Shown: positions 30,326 to 37,764 of the stretch, piece by piece
Layout of the letters: every line of letters begins with the position of its first letter
Position numbering within the stretch: position 1 is the stretch's first letter
Origin: Dryocola sp051307055
Lineage (GTDB): Bacteria > Pseudomonadota > Gammaproteobacteria > Enterobacterales > Enterobacteriaceae
Direction: 5' to 3'
Assembly: GCF_051307055.1 (NCBI RefSeq)
Contig: NZ_CP149994.1
Span: 4,154,001-4,218,000 of the forward strand
DNA length: 64,000 nt
Made by a program: the position numbers and the translations under genes
Notes under the pieces: model-generated
What the model was told of the DNA's origin: nothing
Database searches by the model: none
What the model saw: the letters and a program-made list of their open reading frames with translations, nothing else

Positions 30326-30868
30326 TTACTTTTTATCACTTGAAGGTTGAGGAGGAGTCGGGGCGGAAACAGGCTCCGGTGCAGGTTTTACCTGAGGCCG
30401 GGAGATTGCGGCTGGAGGCTCGGCGGCCTGTATTACTTCCGTTTCCGGAACCTGGTCGGGCGCGCTCGCCTGATGAGCCGCCGCCGCAGGCGTAACGCCT
30501 TCGTGGCTGTCCTGCTCGTTTTTCACCAGCGGATTGTGGATGGTGTGCGCCTCATCGCTCTCCTTTTCAGCATCCTGCGTATAGGAACGCTTCATCGATT
30601 CCGCAGCCTGACGCAGCTCATCCATGGAGGCTTTCAGCTCCGGCGTCAGGTGATCTATGCTCGCCTTTTCAACCTTTTTCAGGCTGTCCTGCAGCTCCTG
30701 AATCTTTAGTTCCTGAGCCAGCTCATTTTGCACCGTCGCGGCCAGCGAACGCAGCGCACGGATCCAGCCAACAACCGTTTTGACGGCCACCGGCAGACGT
30801 TGCGGCCCCAGAACAACCAGGCCAATTACAAAGACCAGCAGCAGCTCGCTAAAACCAATATCGAACAC
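30326..30868 (-). CDS. tatB: Twin-arginine translocase subunit TatB
   Basis: Partners TatC in the substrate-receptor complex. The 180 residues begin with one transmembrane helix (MFDIGFSELLLVFVIGLVVLGP), followed by an amphipathic helix and a long charged, then proline-rich tail (EPVSAPTPPQPSSDKK). It starts 3 nt after tatA. Confidence 0.97.
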   Translation of the reverse strand: MFDIGFSELLLVFVIGLVVLGPQRLPVAVKTVVGWIRALRSLAATVQNELAQELKIQELQDSLKKVEKASIDHLTPELKASMDELRQAAESMKRSYTQDAEKESDEAHTIHNPLVKNEQDSHEGVTPAAAAHQASAPDQVPETEVIQAAEPPAAISRPQVKPAPEPVSAPTPPQPSSDKK

Positions 30869-30871
30869 GGT

Positions 30872-31132
30872 TTACACCTGCTCTTTATCGTTGCTCTTTG
30901 CGTCTTCTTTTTTCACGTCGCCTGGTTGCTTATCCGCCAGGTTTTTCGCGGTAAAGTCAGCGTCCTGAACAGACCGATCTTTTTCTTTAGGCTCATCATC
31001 GTTCATGGCTTTCTTGAAGCCTTTGATAGACGCGCCCAGATCGGAACCGATAGAACCCAGCTTTTTAGTACCAAACAGAAGAACGACGATGACGGCAATA
31101 ATCACTAATTGCCAGATACTGATACCACCCAT
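30872..31132 (-). CDS. tatA: Twin-arginine translocase subunit TatA
   Basis: Pore-forming subunit that oligomerises at TatBC to let folded proteins cross the inner membrane. The 86 residues show one N-terminal transmembrane helix (ISIWQLVIIAVIVVLLFG), the conserved FGTKKL hinge, an amphipathic helix (GSIGSDLGASIKGFKKAM), and a charged disordered tail. It is the first gene of tatABCD, 77 nt downstream of ubiB, where the tat promoter is expected. Confidence 0.97.
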   Translation of the reverse strand: MGGISIWQLVIIAVIVVLLFGTKKLGSIGSDLGASIKGFKKAMNDDEPKEKDRSVQDADFTAKNLADKQPGDVKKEDAKSNDKEQV

Positions 31133-31209
31133 GTTATTGCCTCAAATCACTCGATGTATGTATAACGCCCGTTATTATACGGCACGCGCCTGTTAATGAC
31201 GATGATATT

Positions 31210-32850
31210 TCAGGCAGAGCGCCGCCAGCCAATCAGCCAGACCACGATGCCTGCGGCCATCAACCAGGCGGGCATAAATTCCCACTCCGGTTTGTTTATC
31301 AGCAGTAAAGTCCCGCTTAAAATAAGCGTAGCCCCGATGCCGAACAGATAGCGTGACTGCCCCTGCCGCACATGGTGCTGGTGCAGGTCGCGTTGAATTT
31401 TATCAATGCTGTGCTGTAAATACTTGCCCTGGCGCAAACTGTCGTACACCAGTTCCGGAAGCTCCGGCATTTTTTCTACCCAGAACGGCGCTTTTTCTTT
31501 AAAAGAGCGAATCAGGGCAGGAATGCCAACCTGATCTTTGATCCAGTTTTCCAGGAAAGGCTTGGCGGTTTTCCATAAATCAAGCTGGGGATAAAGCTGT
31601 CTTCCAACGCCCTCGACGTATAAGAGCGTCTTCTGCAGTAAAACCAGCTGCGGCTGCACTTCCATATTAAAGCGACGCGCCGTATTAAAGAGGTTCAACA
31701 GCACGTGCCCAAAGGAGATATCCGCCAGCGGTTTTTCAAAAATCGGCTCGCAAACGGTACGAATAGCGAACTCAAACTCTTCGACATTGGTGTCCGGCGG
31801 AACCCAGCCTGAATCTACGTGCAGCTCGGCGACTTTACGATAATCCCGGTTAAAGAAGGCGATGAAGTTCTCAGCCAGATAGCGCTTATCCTCTTTATTC
31901 AGCGAGCCGACGATGCCGCAGTCGATACCGATATACTGAGGATCTTCCGGATGCTCGTAGCTGACAAATATATTGCCCGGGTGCATATCGGCATGGAAGA
32001 AACTGTCGCGGAAGACCTGAGTGAAGAAAACCTGCACCCCGCGTTCGGCCAGAAGCTTCATGTTGGTGCCCTGGCTTTCCAGCGTCGGGATATCCGAGAC
32101 GGGAACCCCGTATATGCGCTCCATCACCATCATGTCTTCGCTACAGTAATCCGAATAGACCTCCGGGACGTAGAGCATCGGGCTGTTTTCGAAGTTGCGT
32201 CGTAGCTGGATGGCGTTCGCCGCTTCACGCAGCAAATTCAGCTCATCGATCAAAGATTTCTCATACTCGCGCACCACCTCCAGCGGACGCAGACGACGCC
32301 CATCCGGCAGCAGCCGGGGAAGCCAGCGCGCCAGCCGGTAAATCAGTTTCATGTCGGCTTTGATGACGGGCAAAATATCCGGGCGGATAACTTTAATCAC
32401 CACTTCGCGGCCGTTTTCTTTCAGACGAGCGGTATGGACCTGCGCGATAGAAGCCGAGGCAAGCGGCTTGACGTCAAAATCGTCGAACCAGGTTTCAATG
32501 GGAATACCGCCCATCGCCTGTTCGATTTGTTTTTTGGCCAGTACGCCATCGAAGGGCGCTACGCGATCCTGCAACATCGCCAGCTGATCGGCTATCAGCG
32601 GCGGGAAGAGATCGCGACGCGTGGACATCATCTGACCAAACTTGATCCACACCGGCCCCAGTTCCTGCAGCGCGAGGCGTAAGCGTTCACCCAGTTCTCT
32701 GTCTTTATGGCGGTTTGGCATCCAGAATAGCGTGCGCCGCCAGATGCGTAGCGGCAGCGTGATCCGAAGCCGGGGAATAAGTTCATCCAGGCCATAACTG
32801 AGGAAGGTACGAACGATGAAATAGAGACGACGAATTTCTCCTGGCGTCAT
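31210..32850 (-). CDS. ubiB: Ubiquinone biosynthesis atypical kinase-like protein
   Basis: ADCK/ABC1-family ATPase required for ubiquinone synthesis, thought to help extract lipid intermediates rather than to modify the ring. The 546 residues include the KxGQ-type motif KFGQMMSTRRD near 70, the Ala-rich loop LASASIAQVHTARL near 130, HADMHPGNIFV near 286, and two C-terminal transmembrane segments (YLFGIGATLILSGTLLL and LMAAGIVVWLIGW). Its ATG overlaps the ubiJ stop by 4 nt. Confidence 0.97.
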   Translation of the reverse strand: MTPGEIRRLYFIVRTFLSYGLDELIPRLRITLPLRIWRRTLFWMPNRHKDRELGERLRLALQELGPVWIKFGQMMSTRRDLFPPLIADQLAMLQDRVAPFDGVLAKKQIEQAMGGIPIETWFDDFDVKPLASASIAQVHTARLKENGREVVIKVIRPDILPVIKADMKLIYRLARWLPRLLPDGRRLRPLEVVREYEKSLIDELNLLREAANAIQLRRNFENSPMLYVPEVYSDYCSEDMMVMERIYGVPVSDIPTLESQGTNMKLLAERGVQVFFTQVFRDSFFHADMHPGNIFVSYEHPEDPQYIGIDCGIVGSLNKEDKRYLAENFIAFFNRDYRKVAELHVDSGWVPPDTNVEEFEFAIRTVCEPIFEKPLADISFGHVLLNLFNTARRFNMEVQPQLVLLQKTLLYVEGVGRQLYPQLDLWKTAKPFLENWIKDQVGIPALIRSFKEKAPFWVEKMPELPELVYDSLRQGKYLQHSIDKIQRDLHQHHVRQGQSRYLFGIGATLILSGTLLLINKPEWEFMPAWLMAAGIVVWLIGWRRSA

Positions 32851-33452
32851 TTGCCCTCCAGCTTGTCCAGCCGCGCGCTTAAGGCATCAGCCGCGCGTTC
32901 AGCGGCCGCCGTTTCTTCGGCAAACCATGCCACTTCCAGCGGGCCCGGCGCCATACGCCACTCTTCGGTGATCGCTTCGGCGAGGTATTGCTGATTGCGT
33001 TCAAACCCTCTCCTGAGAAGCTTGCCGCCGCCGCGAATCATTTTGCTGAGGCCTTCCGCCGCGATATCACCGATATAAGGTGCCAGGAGCTCTGCCGGAT
33101 CAAACTCGGCCAGATCCATCAGGGCAACCCAGTTTTGTACCACCTGCAGGTCGCCCTGCACTTCAAGTTCGCCGCTGCGGATAAGCGCCGTGAGCTGCTG
33201 CCTGTCGCGCAATTTTGGTAGTACAGCCAGACGCGTGATGACGCGGCAGTCCGCTTCGCCCTCCCACTCGCCCAGCACGTCAAGCTGCTGTTCGCTAAAG
33301 ACCAGCACCAGGGGCGCGGAGAACTCTTTTAGCTCAACGCGCAATACTTTGCCCAGCAGGCGCTGGCGAGCAGCTTTCAGCCCGCGGTCACGCCACAAAA
33401 AAGTATTGAGGACGCTTTCGAGTCCGGCAGTCACTAGCGGTGTAAATGGCAT
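32847..33452 (-). CDS. ubiJ: Ubiquinone biosynthesis accessory factor UbiJ
   Basis: SCP2-domain lipid-binding protein that with UbiK organises the soluble Ubi complex. Starting at MPFTPLVTAGLESV (ATG 33452) gives 201 residues as in E. coli YigP; a longer frame of 15 codons upstream lacks support. The SCP2 fold occupies most of the protein, and a coiled-coil-like C-terminus ends AERAADALSARLDKLEGK. In E. coli the sRNA EsrE was reported from the 3' part of this gene; I cannot judge its conservation here. Confidence 0.95.
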   Translation of the reverse strand: MPFTPLVTAGLESVLNTFLWRDRGLKAARQRLLGKVLRVELKEFSAPLVLVFSEQQLDVLGEWEGEADCRVITRLAVLPKLRDRQQLTALIRSGELEVQGDLQVVQNWVALMDLAEFDPAELLAPYIGDIAAEGLSKMIRGGGKLLRRGFERNQQYLAEAITEEWRMAPGPLEVAWFAEETAAAERAADALSARLDKLEGK

Positions 33453-33465
33453 CAGCAGCCCCCGG

Positions 33466-34221
33466 TCAGAATTTGTAGCCGCGGTGCAGGGCAACAATCC
33501 CGGCGGTCAGATTATAGTAGGTGGTGTTTTCGAAGCCCGCGTCTTCCATCATCGCTTTCAGGGTCTCCTGATCGGGATGCATACGGATGGATTCCGCCAG
33601 GTAACGGTAGCTTTCTGCATCCTGCGCCACCATTTCGCCGATGCGCGGCAGAATATGGAAAGAATAGGCGTCGTAAGCTTTGCTGAGCGGATCGATAACA
33701 GGTTTGGAGAATTCCAGCACCAGCAAGCGGCCGCCCGGCTTCAGCACGCGGTACATGGAGCGCAGCGCTTTTTCTTTATCGGTAACGTTACGCAGACCAA
33801 AAGAGATAGTGATGCAGTCGAAGGTGTTATCCGGGAAAGGCAGCGCTTCCGCATTCGCCTGGACGTACTTCACATTGCCGATAACGCCGATGTTGCGCAG
33901 CTTTTCACGCCCCATTTTCAGCATTGAATCGTTAATATCCGCCAGCACAACTTCACCTGTTTCGCCTACCAGGCGAGAGAACTTAGCCGTCAGATCGCCC
34001 GTTCCCCCGGCGAGATCCAGTACTCGCTGCCCACGGCGCACGCCGCTGCAGTCGATGGTAAAACGCTTCCAGATACGGTGAATACCAAACGACATCAGAT
34101 CGTTCATGACATCATATTTTGCGGCCACGGAGTGGAACACATGAGCCACCATATCGGCTTTCTGTTCTTTCGCTACGGTGCGGAAGCCAAAGTGAGTTGT
34201 TTCCTGGGATTCGTCAACCAT
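33466..34221 (-). CDS. ubiE: Ubiquinone/menaquinone C-methyltransferase
   Basis: SAM-dependent C-methyltransferase acting in both ubiquinone and menaquinone synthesis. The 251 residues contain the SAM motif VLDLAGGTGDLTAKF near 67, NDSMLKMG near 95, and the family segment YDVMNDLMSFGIHRIWK near 36. It is the first gene of ubiE-ubiJ-ubiB, 13 nt ahead of ubiJ. Confidence 0.98.
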   Translation of the reverse strand: MVDESQETTHFGFRTVAKEQKADMVAHVFHSVAAKYDVMNDLMSFGIHRIWKRFTIDCSGVRRGQRVLDLAGGTGDLTAKFSRLVGETGEVVLADINDSMLKMGREKLRNIGVIGNVKYVQANAEALPFPDNTFDCITISFGLRNVTDKEKALRSMYRVLKPGGRLLVLEFSKPVIDPLSKAYDAYSFHILPRIGEMVAQDAESYRYLAESIRMHPDQETLKAMMEDAGFENTTYYNLTAGIVALHRGYKF

Positions 34222-34307
34222 CTCAATGCCTGCTTATCAAAAAAAGGTTCATGAAGTGTAACAGAATGGGCGCTAAAGCCCTATGATTCATAGCCTGCTG
34301 GCAAAAC

Positions 34308-35747
34308 CTAAGCCTGCCGCTCGCCAACGATTCGTCGCTCATCTAAGCCGTTGTGTCGGCACGTTTCTTCGTCGTCTTTATGACCCGTTCTCGCCGCATT
34401 ATCTTCATCTTCCTGCCGCGCCTGCTCGACTAAATCTGGATTAATCTCACGTTTTACCTCCACGCCCAGCTCACGAAACGCATCGGCCTGTACGAGGATA
34501 TTGCCGCGCCCGGAGGCGAGTTTTTTCATGGCCTGCCGGTAGTTATCCTGAGCTTTATCCAGGCTCTGTCCGATAGCGGACATGTCATCGACGAAGAGCC
34601 TCATTTTGTCATACAGACGACCCGCACGTTCGGCAATTTGCTGTGCATTACGGCTTTGATGCTCATAACGCCACAAATTGGCAATGGTCCGCAGCGCGAC
34701 CAGCAGCGTGGTTGGGCTGACGAGCATAATATTATTTCTCAGCGCTTCGCTGATGAGTTCAGGCTGGCGGTCAACGGCCAGCAGAAAAGCCGGTTCGATG
34801 GGGATAAACATCAGGACATAGTCAAGGGAGCGCAGGCCCGGAAGCTGCTGGTAGTCTTTACGGCTTAGCATGCGGATATGATTGCGAACGGCGGCGATAT
34901 GTTCATTAAGCGCGCTTTCACGGGATAGCTCATCGTCGCCGTTGTAATGTCGCTCATAGGCCACCAGCGTCATTTTGGCATCGATAACCACGTCCTTGCC
35001 CTGCGGCAGGCGGACAATGACATCAGGCTGCATCCGGCTGTTGTTTTCGAGCTGAATGTTTACCTGCGTCTGGTATTCGTGTCCTTCCCTTAAGCCTGAT
35101 GCCTCCAGCACGCGGGTCAGCACGACTTCACCCCAGTTGCCCTGGGTTTTATTGTCGCCCTTCAGCGCCCTGGTGAGATTGAGGGCTTCCTGCGCCATTT
35201 GCGCATTGAGCTGCTGAAGATTACGGATTTCATGCGTGAGGGTATGGCGTTCGCGAGCTTCCTGGCCAAAGCTGTCCTGCACCTGGCGGCGGAAGCCATC
35301 CAGCTGCTCTCGCAGCGGCATAAGGAGGCCGTTCAGGCTCTGGCGGTTCTGCTCTTCGACTTTGCGGCCGCTTTGCTCAAAAATACGGTTGGCGAGGTTT
35401 TCAAACTGCTCGCTCAGCCGTTGCTCGCTGTTCATCATCTGGCGATGCTTATCTTCGGCGTGCAGGCGAGTCTGTTCCAGCAGCGTGGTTAGCTCGCGGA
35501 GATCGGCTTCCTGGGTGCTGTTAATTTCAAGCTGGGTACGCAATTCGCGATTAAGCTGCTCGCACTCTTCCTTCCAGTACTGCTGTTGCAGCAAATCCTG
35601 CCTGGCCGCGGTAAGCTCGCCGTAGATTTCTCTTTGCTCTTCATGTAACTGGGACTTTTGCTGCGCCGCACGCAAGCTTGCCAGCAGCCAGCCGGTCAGC
35701 ACACCGACCAGAACAATCCCCAGCCCGAATAATATTGAGATATCCAC
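34308..35747 (-). CDS. rmuC: DNA recombination protein RmuC
   Basis: Membrane-anchored protein with a predicted nuclease-like domain that limits recombination at inverted repeats. I choose the GTG at 35747, four bases after a perfect AGGAGG; this gives VDISILFGLGIVLVG, aligning with MDFSIMVYAVIALVG of E. coli, and 479 residues (E. coli 475). In order: an N-terminal transmembrane helix, a long coiled coil (about residues 25-190), and the RmuC domain (QGNWGEVVLTRVLEASGL, VIDAKMTLVAYERH, DYVLMFIPIEPAF). Confidence 0.93.
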   Translation of the reverse strand: MDISILFGLGIVLVGVLTGWLLASLRAAQQKSQLHEEQREIYGELTAARQDLLQQQYWKEECEQLNRELRTQLEINSTQEADLRELTTLLEQTRLHAEDKHRQMMNSEQRLSEQFENLANRIFEQSGRKVEEQNRQSLNGLLMPLREQLDGFRRQVQDSFGQEARERHTLTHEIRNLQQLNAQMAQEALNLTRALKGDNKTQGNWGEVVLTRVLEASGLREGHEYQTQVNIQLENNSRMQPDVIVRLPQGKDVVIDAKMTLVAYERHYNGDDELSRESALNEHIAAVRNHIRMLSRKDYQQLPGLRSLDYVLMFIPIEPAFLLAVDRQPELISEALRNNIMLVSPTTLLVALRTIANLWRYEHQSRNAQQIAERAGRLYDKMRLFVDDMSAIGQSLDKAQDNYRQAMKKLASGRGNILVQADAFRELGVEVKREINPDLVEQARQEDEDNAARTGHKDDEETCRHNGLDERRIVGERQA

Positions 35748-35845
35748 TACGCCTCCTGCAGCCCATGCCAAACCCCAGCAAAATAAAATTCTGCTGTATA
35801 AATGTCCAGATTAAAAGGGATTTCCTGCGAGGCGTTACGCAAAGC

Positions 35846-35874
35846 GTAAAAATTAAGCCGGTTTGCACCGGCTT
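35846..35874 (-). terminator. udp terminator
   Basis: Minus-strand hairpin AAGCCGG/CCGGCTT with a short loop, followed by AATTTTT. It begins 9 nt past the udp stop codon, separating udp from rmuC. Confidence 0.85.
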
Positions 35875-35882
35875 TGGCAGGG

Positions 35883-36644
35883 CTAGATCAGACGACGAGC
35901 CGCTTCCACAACGATTTTCACCGCATGACTTTCAGTCTGCTTCATGGTCTCGGCGTCAGGAATTTCTTGCTGGGTGCGGTTCACAATCACGCCGGCAACC
36001 ATACCGGCGCGCAGGCCCTGGCTTGCGCACATGGTCAGCAGCGTAGCGGATTCCATTTCATAGTTCATCACGCCCATCTGCTGCCACTCTTCCATGGAAC
36101 CTTTAAAGCGGCTCACTACGCGGCCTGAGAAGGTGTCGTAGCGTTCCTGGCCCGGATAGAAGGTGTCGGAAGAAGCCGTCACGCCAACGTGCGTGGTCGC
36201 GCCGATGGATTTCGCCGCTTCAACCAGCGCGGTGGTGCAGGCAAAGTCCGCAACGGCCGGGAACTCCATTGGCGCAAAGTGCAGACTGGCGCCGTCAAGA
36301 CGTACCGAAGCCGTGGTGACCAGCACATCGCCGACGCTGATATGCGGCTGGATCGCGCCGGTAGTACCGATACGCAGGAAAGTACGAATGCCCAGCTGCG
36401 CCAGCTCTTCTACCGCAATAGACGTTGACGGCCCGCCGATGCCGGTGGAGCAAACGATAACGGCTTTGCCGTCTAGCTCAGCGCGCCAGGTGGTGAATTC
36501 ACGGTGGGCAGCCAGTTTAACCGGCTTATCCATTAGCACGGCGATCTTTTCAACTCGCTCCGGATCGCCCGGGACGATAGCAAGCGTGGCCCCCTGCAGA
36601 TCGTTTTTAGTAAGGCCGAGATGAAAAACATCAGACTTGGACAT
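35883..36644 (-). CDS. udp: Uridine phosphorylase
   Basis: Phosphorolysis of uridine to uracil and ribose 1-phosphate in pyrimidine salvage. The 253 residues match the family length. Phosphate-binding segments AIVPGDPERVEKIA and RIGTTGAIQ, and the nucleoside-site EMESATLLTMC, are present. The upstream region carries two CRP-type sites spaced as in the E. coli CRP/CytR-controlled udp promoter. It is divergent from dlhH. Confidence 0.97.
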   Translation of the reverse strand: MSKSDVFHLGLTKNDLQGATLAIVPGDPERVEKIAVLMDKPVKLAAHREFTTWRAELDGKAVIVCSTGIGGPSTSIAVEELAQLGIRTFLRIGTTGAIQPHISVGDVLVTTASVRLDGASLHFAPMEFPAVADFACTTALVEAAKSIGATTHVGVTASSDTFYPGQERYDTFSGRVVSRFKGSMEEWQQMGVMNYEMESATLLTMCASQGLRAGMVAGVIVNRTQQEIPDAETMKQTESHAVKIVVEAARRLI

Positions 36645-36718
36645 AACAGACTCCTCTGTTGAGTAGGATTGGCTTGTGCCGCAAAGCGGTACTTTACAGA
36701 ACCCCTGGGCATAATTTC

Positions 36719-36732
36719 GTGATGAACCTCAC
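36719..36732. promoter_or_regulatory. CRP site proximal to udp
   Basis: GTGA-TGAACC-TCAC, a near-consensus CRP core. Its centre lies about 41 nt upstream of a plausible udp start site set by the minus-strand -10 box TAAAGT (36692-36697). This fits a class II CRP-activated promoter. Confidence 0.75.
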
Positions 36733-36770
36733 TTTGAATAAAGCAAATTACATATATTTCAACTCCATTA

Positions 36771-36784
36771 GTGATGCCTATCAC
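36771..36784. promoter_or_regulatory. CRP site distal to udp
   Basis: GTGA-TGCCTA-TCAC is a good CRP core, 52 bp centre to centre from the proximal site. This matches the pair spaced for CytR to bind between them in E. coli udp. The CytR contact is inferred. Confidence 0.75.
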
Positions 36785-36901
36785 ATAACAGGCGCTTAAT
36801 GGTCAGCTATCAGGCGCAAAGGGCGTTTTTTGCAAACCAGAGATGCTACTAATCCTGGCTATAGTTATCACACTGCGCTAATGCTGGTACGGAGAATGCC
36901 A

Positions 36902-37729
36902 ATGAAAGAAGAGCAACCAACATCTAATACGTCGGGCGGACGTTTCGCACCGGTGGCAGAGCCGCCCGCCGCCACCGTTATACATACCCCGGATGATTCA
37001 ATTCAGGCAGGCGAAACCTCTATCCCGACTCAGGGAGAAAATATGCCTGCCTGGCATGCACGTCCAAAAGATGCCCCGGGCCCTCTGCCGGTAGTGATTG
37101 TGGTACAGGAGATCTTTGGCGTACATGAACATATCCGCGATATCTGCCGCCGTCTGGCGCTGGAAGGCTATCTGGCTATCGCGCCAGAGCTCTATTTTCG
37201 TCAGGGCGACCCCAACGATTTTACAGATATTCCTACGCTGTTTAGCGGGCTGGTCTCAAAGGTGCCCGATGCGCAGGTGCTGGCAGATCTCGATCATGTC
37301 GCCAACTGGGCTGCCCGCAACGGTGGAAACGCGCATCGCCTGATGATTACCGGGTTCTGCTGGGGCGGTCGTATCGCCTGGCTGTATGCCGCACATAATC
37401 CGCAGCTTAAAGCCGCCGTCGCCTGGTATGGCAAACTGGTGGGCGAAAAAACGCTGAATTCACCGTACCATCCCGTGGACATTGCCGTGAACCTCAACGC
37501 CCCTGTGCTGGGCCTGTACGGCGAGCAGGATACGGGCATTCCGCAGGATACGGTGGAAACGATGCGCCAGGCGCTGCGCGCGGCGAATGCCACCGCTGAA
37601 ATCATCGTTTACCCGGAAGCGGGCCACGCGTTTAACGCTGACTATCGTCCGAGCTATCATGAAGAGTCGGCGAAAGATGGCTGGCAGAGAATGCTGACGT
37701 GGTTTGAGCGTTATGGCGCCAGGAAGTAA
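36902..37729 (+). CDS. dlhH: Dienelactone hydrolase family protein (YsgA/DlhH)
   Basis: Alpha/beta hydrolase of the dienelactone hydrolase family; the physiological substrate in enterics is unknown to me. I start at ATG 36902 (MKEEQPTSNTSGG) behind GGAG, giving 275 residues (E. coli YsgA 271); a 24-codon upstream extension is unsupported. The catalytic triad is visible as GFCWGG (Cys nucleophile), GEQDTGIP (Asp) and EAGHAFN (His). It is convergent with metE across a bidirectional terminator. Confidence 0.94.
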   Translation: MKEEQPTSNTSGGRFAPVAEPPAATVIHTPDDSIQAGETSIPTQGENMPAWHARPKDAPGPLPVVIVVQEIFGVHEHIRDICRRLALEGYLAIAPELYFRQGDPNDFTDIPTLFSGLVSKVPDAQVLADLDHVANWAARNGGNAHRLMITGFCWGGRIAWLYAAHNPQLKAAVAWYGKLVGEKTLNSPYHPVDIAVNLNAPVLGLYGEQDTGIPQDTVETMRQALRAANATAEIIVYPEAGHAFNADYRPSYHEESAKDGWQRMLTWFERYGARK

Positions 37730-37764
37730 AAAAAGGCCCCTCAAAATGAGGGGCCTGGTTTTTT
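37727..37764. terminator. Bidirectional dlhH/metE terminator
   Basis: A perfect 10-bp stem AGGCCCCTCA/TGAGGGGCCT with a 3-nt loop, flanked by a run of A residues on the left and six T residues on the right. It can end both dlhH (plus) and metE (minus). The right-hand T-run extends into the metE stop codon. Confidence 0.93.
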
